Positions 6,975-7,832 of a stretch of 7,832 nt of DNA are shown in pieces. The first letter of the stretch is position 1; the number at the start of each line of letters is the position of its first letter. Below the pieces are notes generated by a model. The model had not been told where the DNA came from and searched no databases. It worked only from the letters and a program-made list of their open reading frames with translations. Location of the stretch: the NCBI GenBank assembly GCA_024276455.1, contig JAJRXE010000526.1:1-7832 (forward strand). The letters are read 5' to 3'. Position numbers and translations under genes: made by a program. This DNA comes from Calditrichota bacterium (GTDB lineage: Bacteria; Calditrichota; Calditrichia; RBG-13-44-9).

Positions 6975-6982
6975 GTAAAATA

Positions 6983-7831
6983 ATGAATTATGATGCATTA
7001 AAACAGGCTATTTATCTGGAATATCTTTCTCCCGGGAGTATTTTTCTGCTCCTTGGGGTGGCCTTTGTATTAGGAGCCATTCATGCCCTGGGACCCGGGC
7101 ACGGCAAATCTCTAATGGCCGCCTATTTGGTTGGCACCTCCGGGCGGATCCGGGATGTGCTGGTGCTTGGCTTTGCCATCACGATTTCCCACGTCTTCAG
7201 CGTAGTCGTCCTGGGGCTGGTGGCTCTCTGGTTGGAAGATTTCTTTGTACCCGGTACGGTCAGCCTGTATTTTAGTCTGGGCTCAGGTTTGCTCATAGTA
7301 CTGATTGGCCTCTGGTTGCTGATCAGCCGCTGGCGCATTTTCCGTAAAGGAGAAAACCGGTTGAAAAAGCAGGGGCAGAAACAGTTGTTTCACCCGAATA
7401 AGGAAGAACATGCACACAGCCCTTTTCGTCCGGTGGATTCCGGGCATTCCCATCCGGGGGAAGCGTTCCTTTCCCCGGGGCACCAGTACGACCATCACCA
7501 CCATCACCATTTCGATCGCCGATTATCGCTCTGGGAAAATATTGTGCTGGGAATTTCCGGCGGGATTGTGCCCTGTCCCAAAGCGCTGGTGATTCTGCTG
7601 CTGGCTATTTCCCTGCAAAAAATTGCCCTGGGATTGGCCATTATCTCCGTGTTCAGTCTGGGACTGGCTTCGGTGCTCATTGCGCTGGGGATTGTGGTCA
7701 TCCATTCCGGCAATATGCTGGAAGGGCGGCTGGACGATCGCCGCCTTCGTTTCCTGCCCGTACTGGGAGCGCTGGTGGTAATTGGGTTGGGAATGTTTCT
7801 GTTATGGCAAACGATCGGGCAGCTTGGTTAG
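6983..7831 (+). CDS. NicO/RcnA-family nickel/cobalt transporter with His-rich loop
   Basis: This is a complete 282-residue inner-membrane protein with about six hydrophobic segments (roughly 17-37, 58-84, 93-115, 187-210, 214-240 and 255-277). Family motifs are clear: HALGPGHGKS (34-43) with metal-ligand-type H34 and H40; TISHVFSVVVLGL (67-79); and GGIVPCPKALVILL (193-206). Between segments 3 and 4 lies a hydrophilic loop with 12 His in residues 137-176, ending in six consecutive His (171-176); such loops are typical of RcnA-like exporters. Family members move Ni2+ or Co2+, usually outward, but direction and substrate cannot be read from sequence. The protein is near the usual family length. 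Its upstream neighbour encodes the probable extracytoplasmic partner. The 140-base gap could hold its own promoter; no recognisable promoter or metal-sensing riboswitch was found there. Confidence 0.9.
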   Translation: MNYDALKQAIYLEYLSPGSIFLLLGVAFVLGAIHALGPGHGKSLMAAYLVGTSGRIRDVLVLGFAITISHVFSVVVLGLVALWLEDFFVPGTVSLYFSLGSGLLIVLIGLWLLISRWRIFRKGENRLKKQGQKQLFHPNKEEHAHSPFRPVDSGHSHPGEAFLSPGHQYDHHHHHHFDRRLSLWENIVLGISGGIVPCPKALVILLLAISLQKIALGLAIISVFSLGLASVLIALGIVVIHSGNMLEGRLDDRRLRFLPVLGALVVIGLGMFLLWQTIGQLG

Positions 7832-7832
7832 G

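Noticed and set aside
6640..6978. A + strand frame running from the EF-hand gene through the tandem repeat
   Set aside because: The first part overlaps a supported gene in another frame and the rest translates the AGATTGGA array (KDWKIKRLEDWK), a known style of spurious protein.
6887..6982. NiCo or other metal riboswitch before the NicO gene
   Set aside because: Functionally attractive but no recognisable conserved core; only a 4-bp hairpin can be supported.

Overview
The window reads as a chromosomal segment of an environmental or thermophilic member of the FCB superphylum, with a Calditrichota-, KSB1- or Ignavibacteria-like lineage as my best guess. The reasons are a PorV/PorQ-family outer-membrane protein and at least two (probably three) secreted proteins ending in the 'NYPNPFN ... 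FRK..FLK' type of C-terminal sorting domain used by type IX secretion (T9SS). Base composition is mid-GC in the genes and AT-rich between them. The lineage is inferred from protein style; there is no rRNA or marker gene here. All genes lie on the + strand and together cover nearly the whole window.

Layout: (1) bases 1-41 hold the last 12 codons of an upstream secreted protein whose C-terminus looks like the end of a sorting domain. (2) 92-1015 encodes a PorV/PorQ-family beta-barrel protein. (3) 1072-3789 encodes a 905-residue secreted protein with an N-terminal Cys-paired module, two fibronectin-III-like domains, a CARDB-like domain, a zinc metalloprotease core (HELGH..GLID), a carboxypeptidase-regulatory-like beta domain and a sorting domain. 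(4) 3814-6108 encodes a 764-residue secreted protein that begins with the same Cys-paired module and one FnIII-like domain, then carries a gingipain/C25-like cysteine-protease core and the same kind of sorting domain. (5) 6108-6842 overlaps gene 4 by one base (TAATG) and encodes a periplasmic EF-hand protein of the type found beside NicO transporters. (6) After a 140-base gap with an 8-bp tandem repeat and a small hairpin, 6983-7831 encodes a NicO/RcnA-family Ni/Co transporter with a His-rich loop.

Working together: the first part is an export-and-proteolysis block (a PorV-like outer-membrane component beside its probable cargoes). The second part is a two-gene metal-transport module (extracytoplasmic metal/Ca-binding partner plus inner-membrane NicO permease). 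The one-base overlap between the cysteine-protease gene and the EF-hand gene, and the common orientation, suggest that much of the window is co-transcribed.

Most noteworthy are the two neighbouring proteases, which share front and rear modules but carry unrelated catalytic cores, and the translational coupling of that pair to a metal-transport module. No tRNA, rRNA, CRISPR array, insertion sequence or convincing intrinsic terminator was seen.
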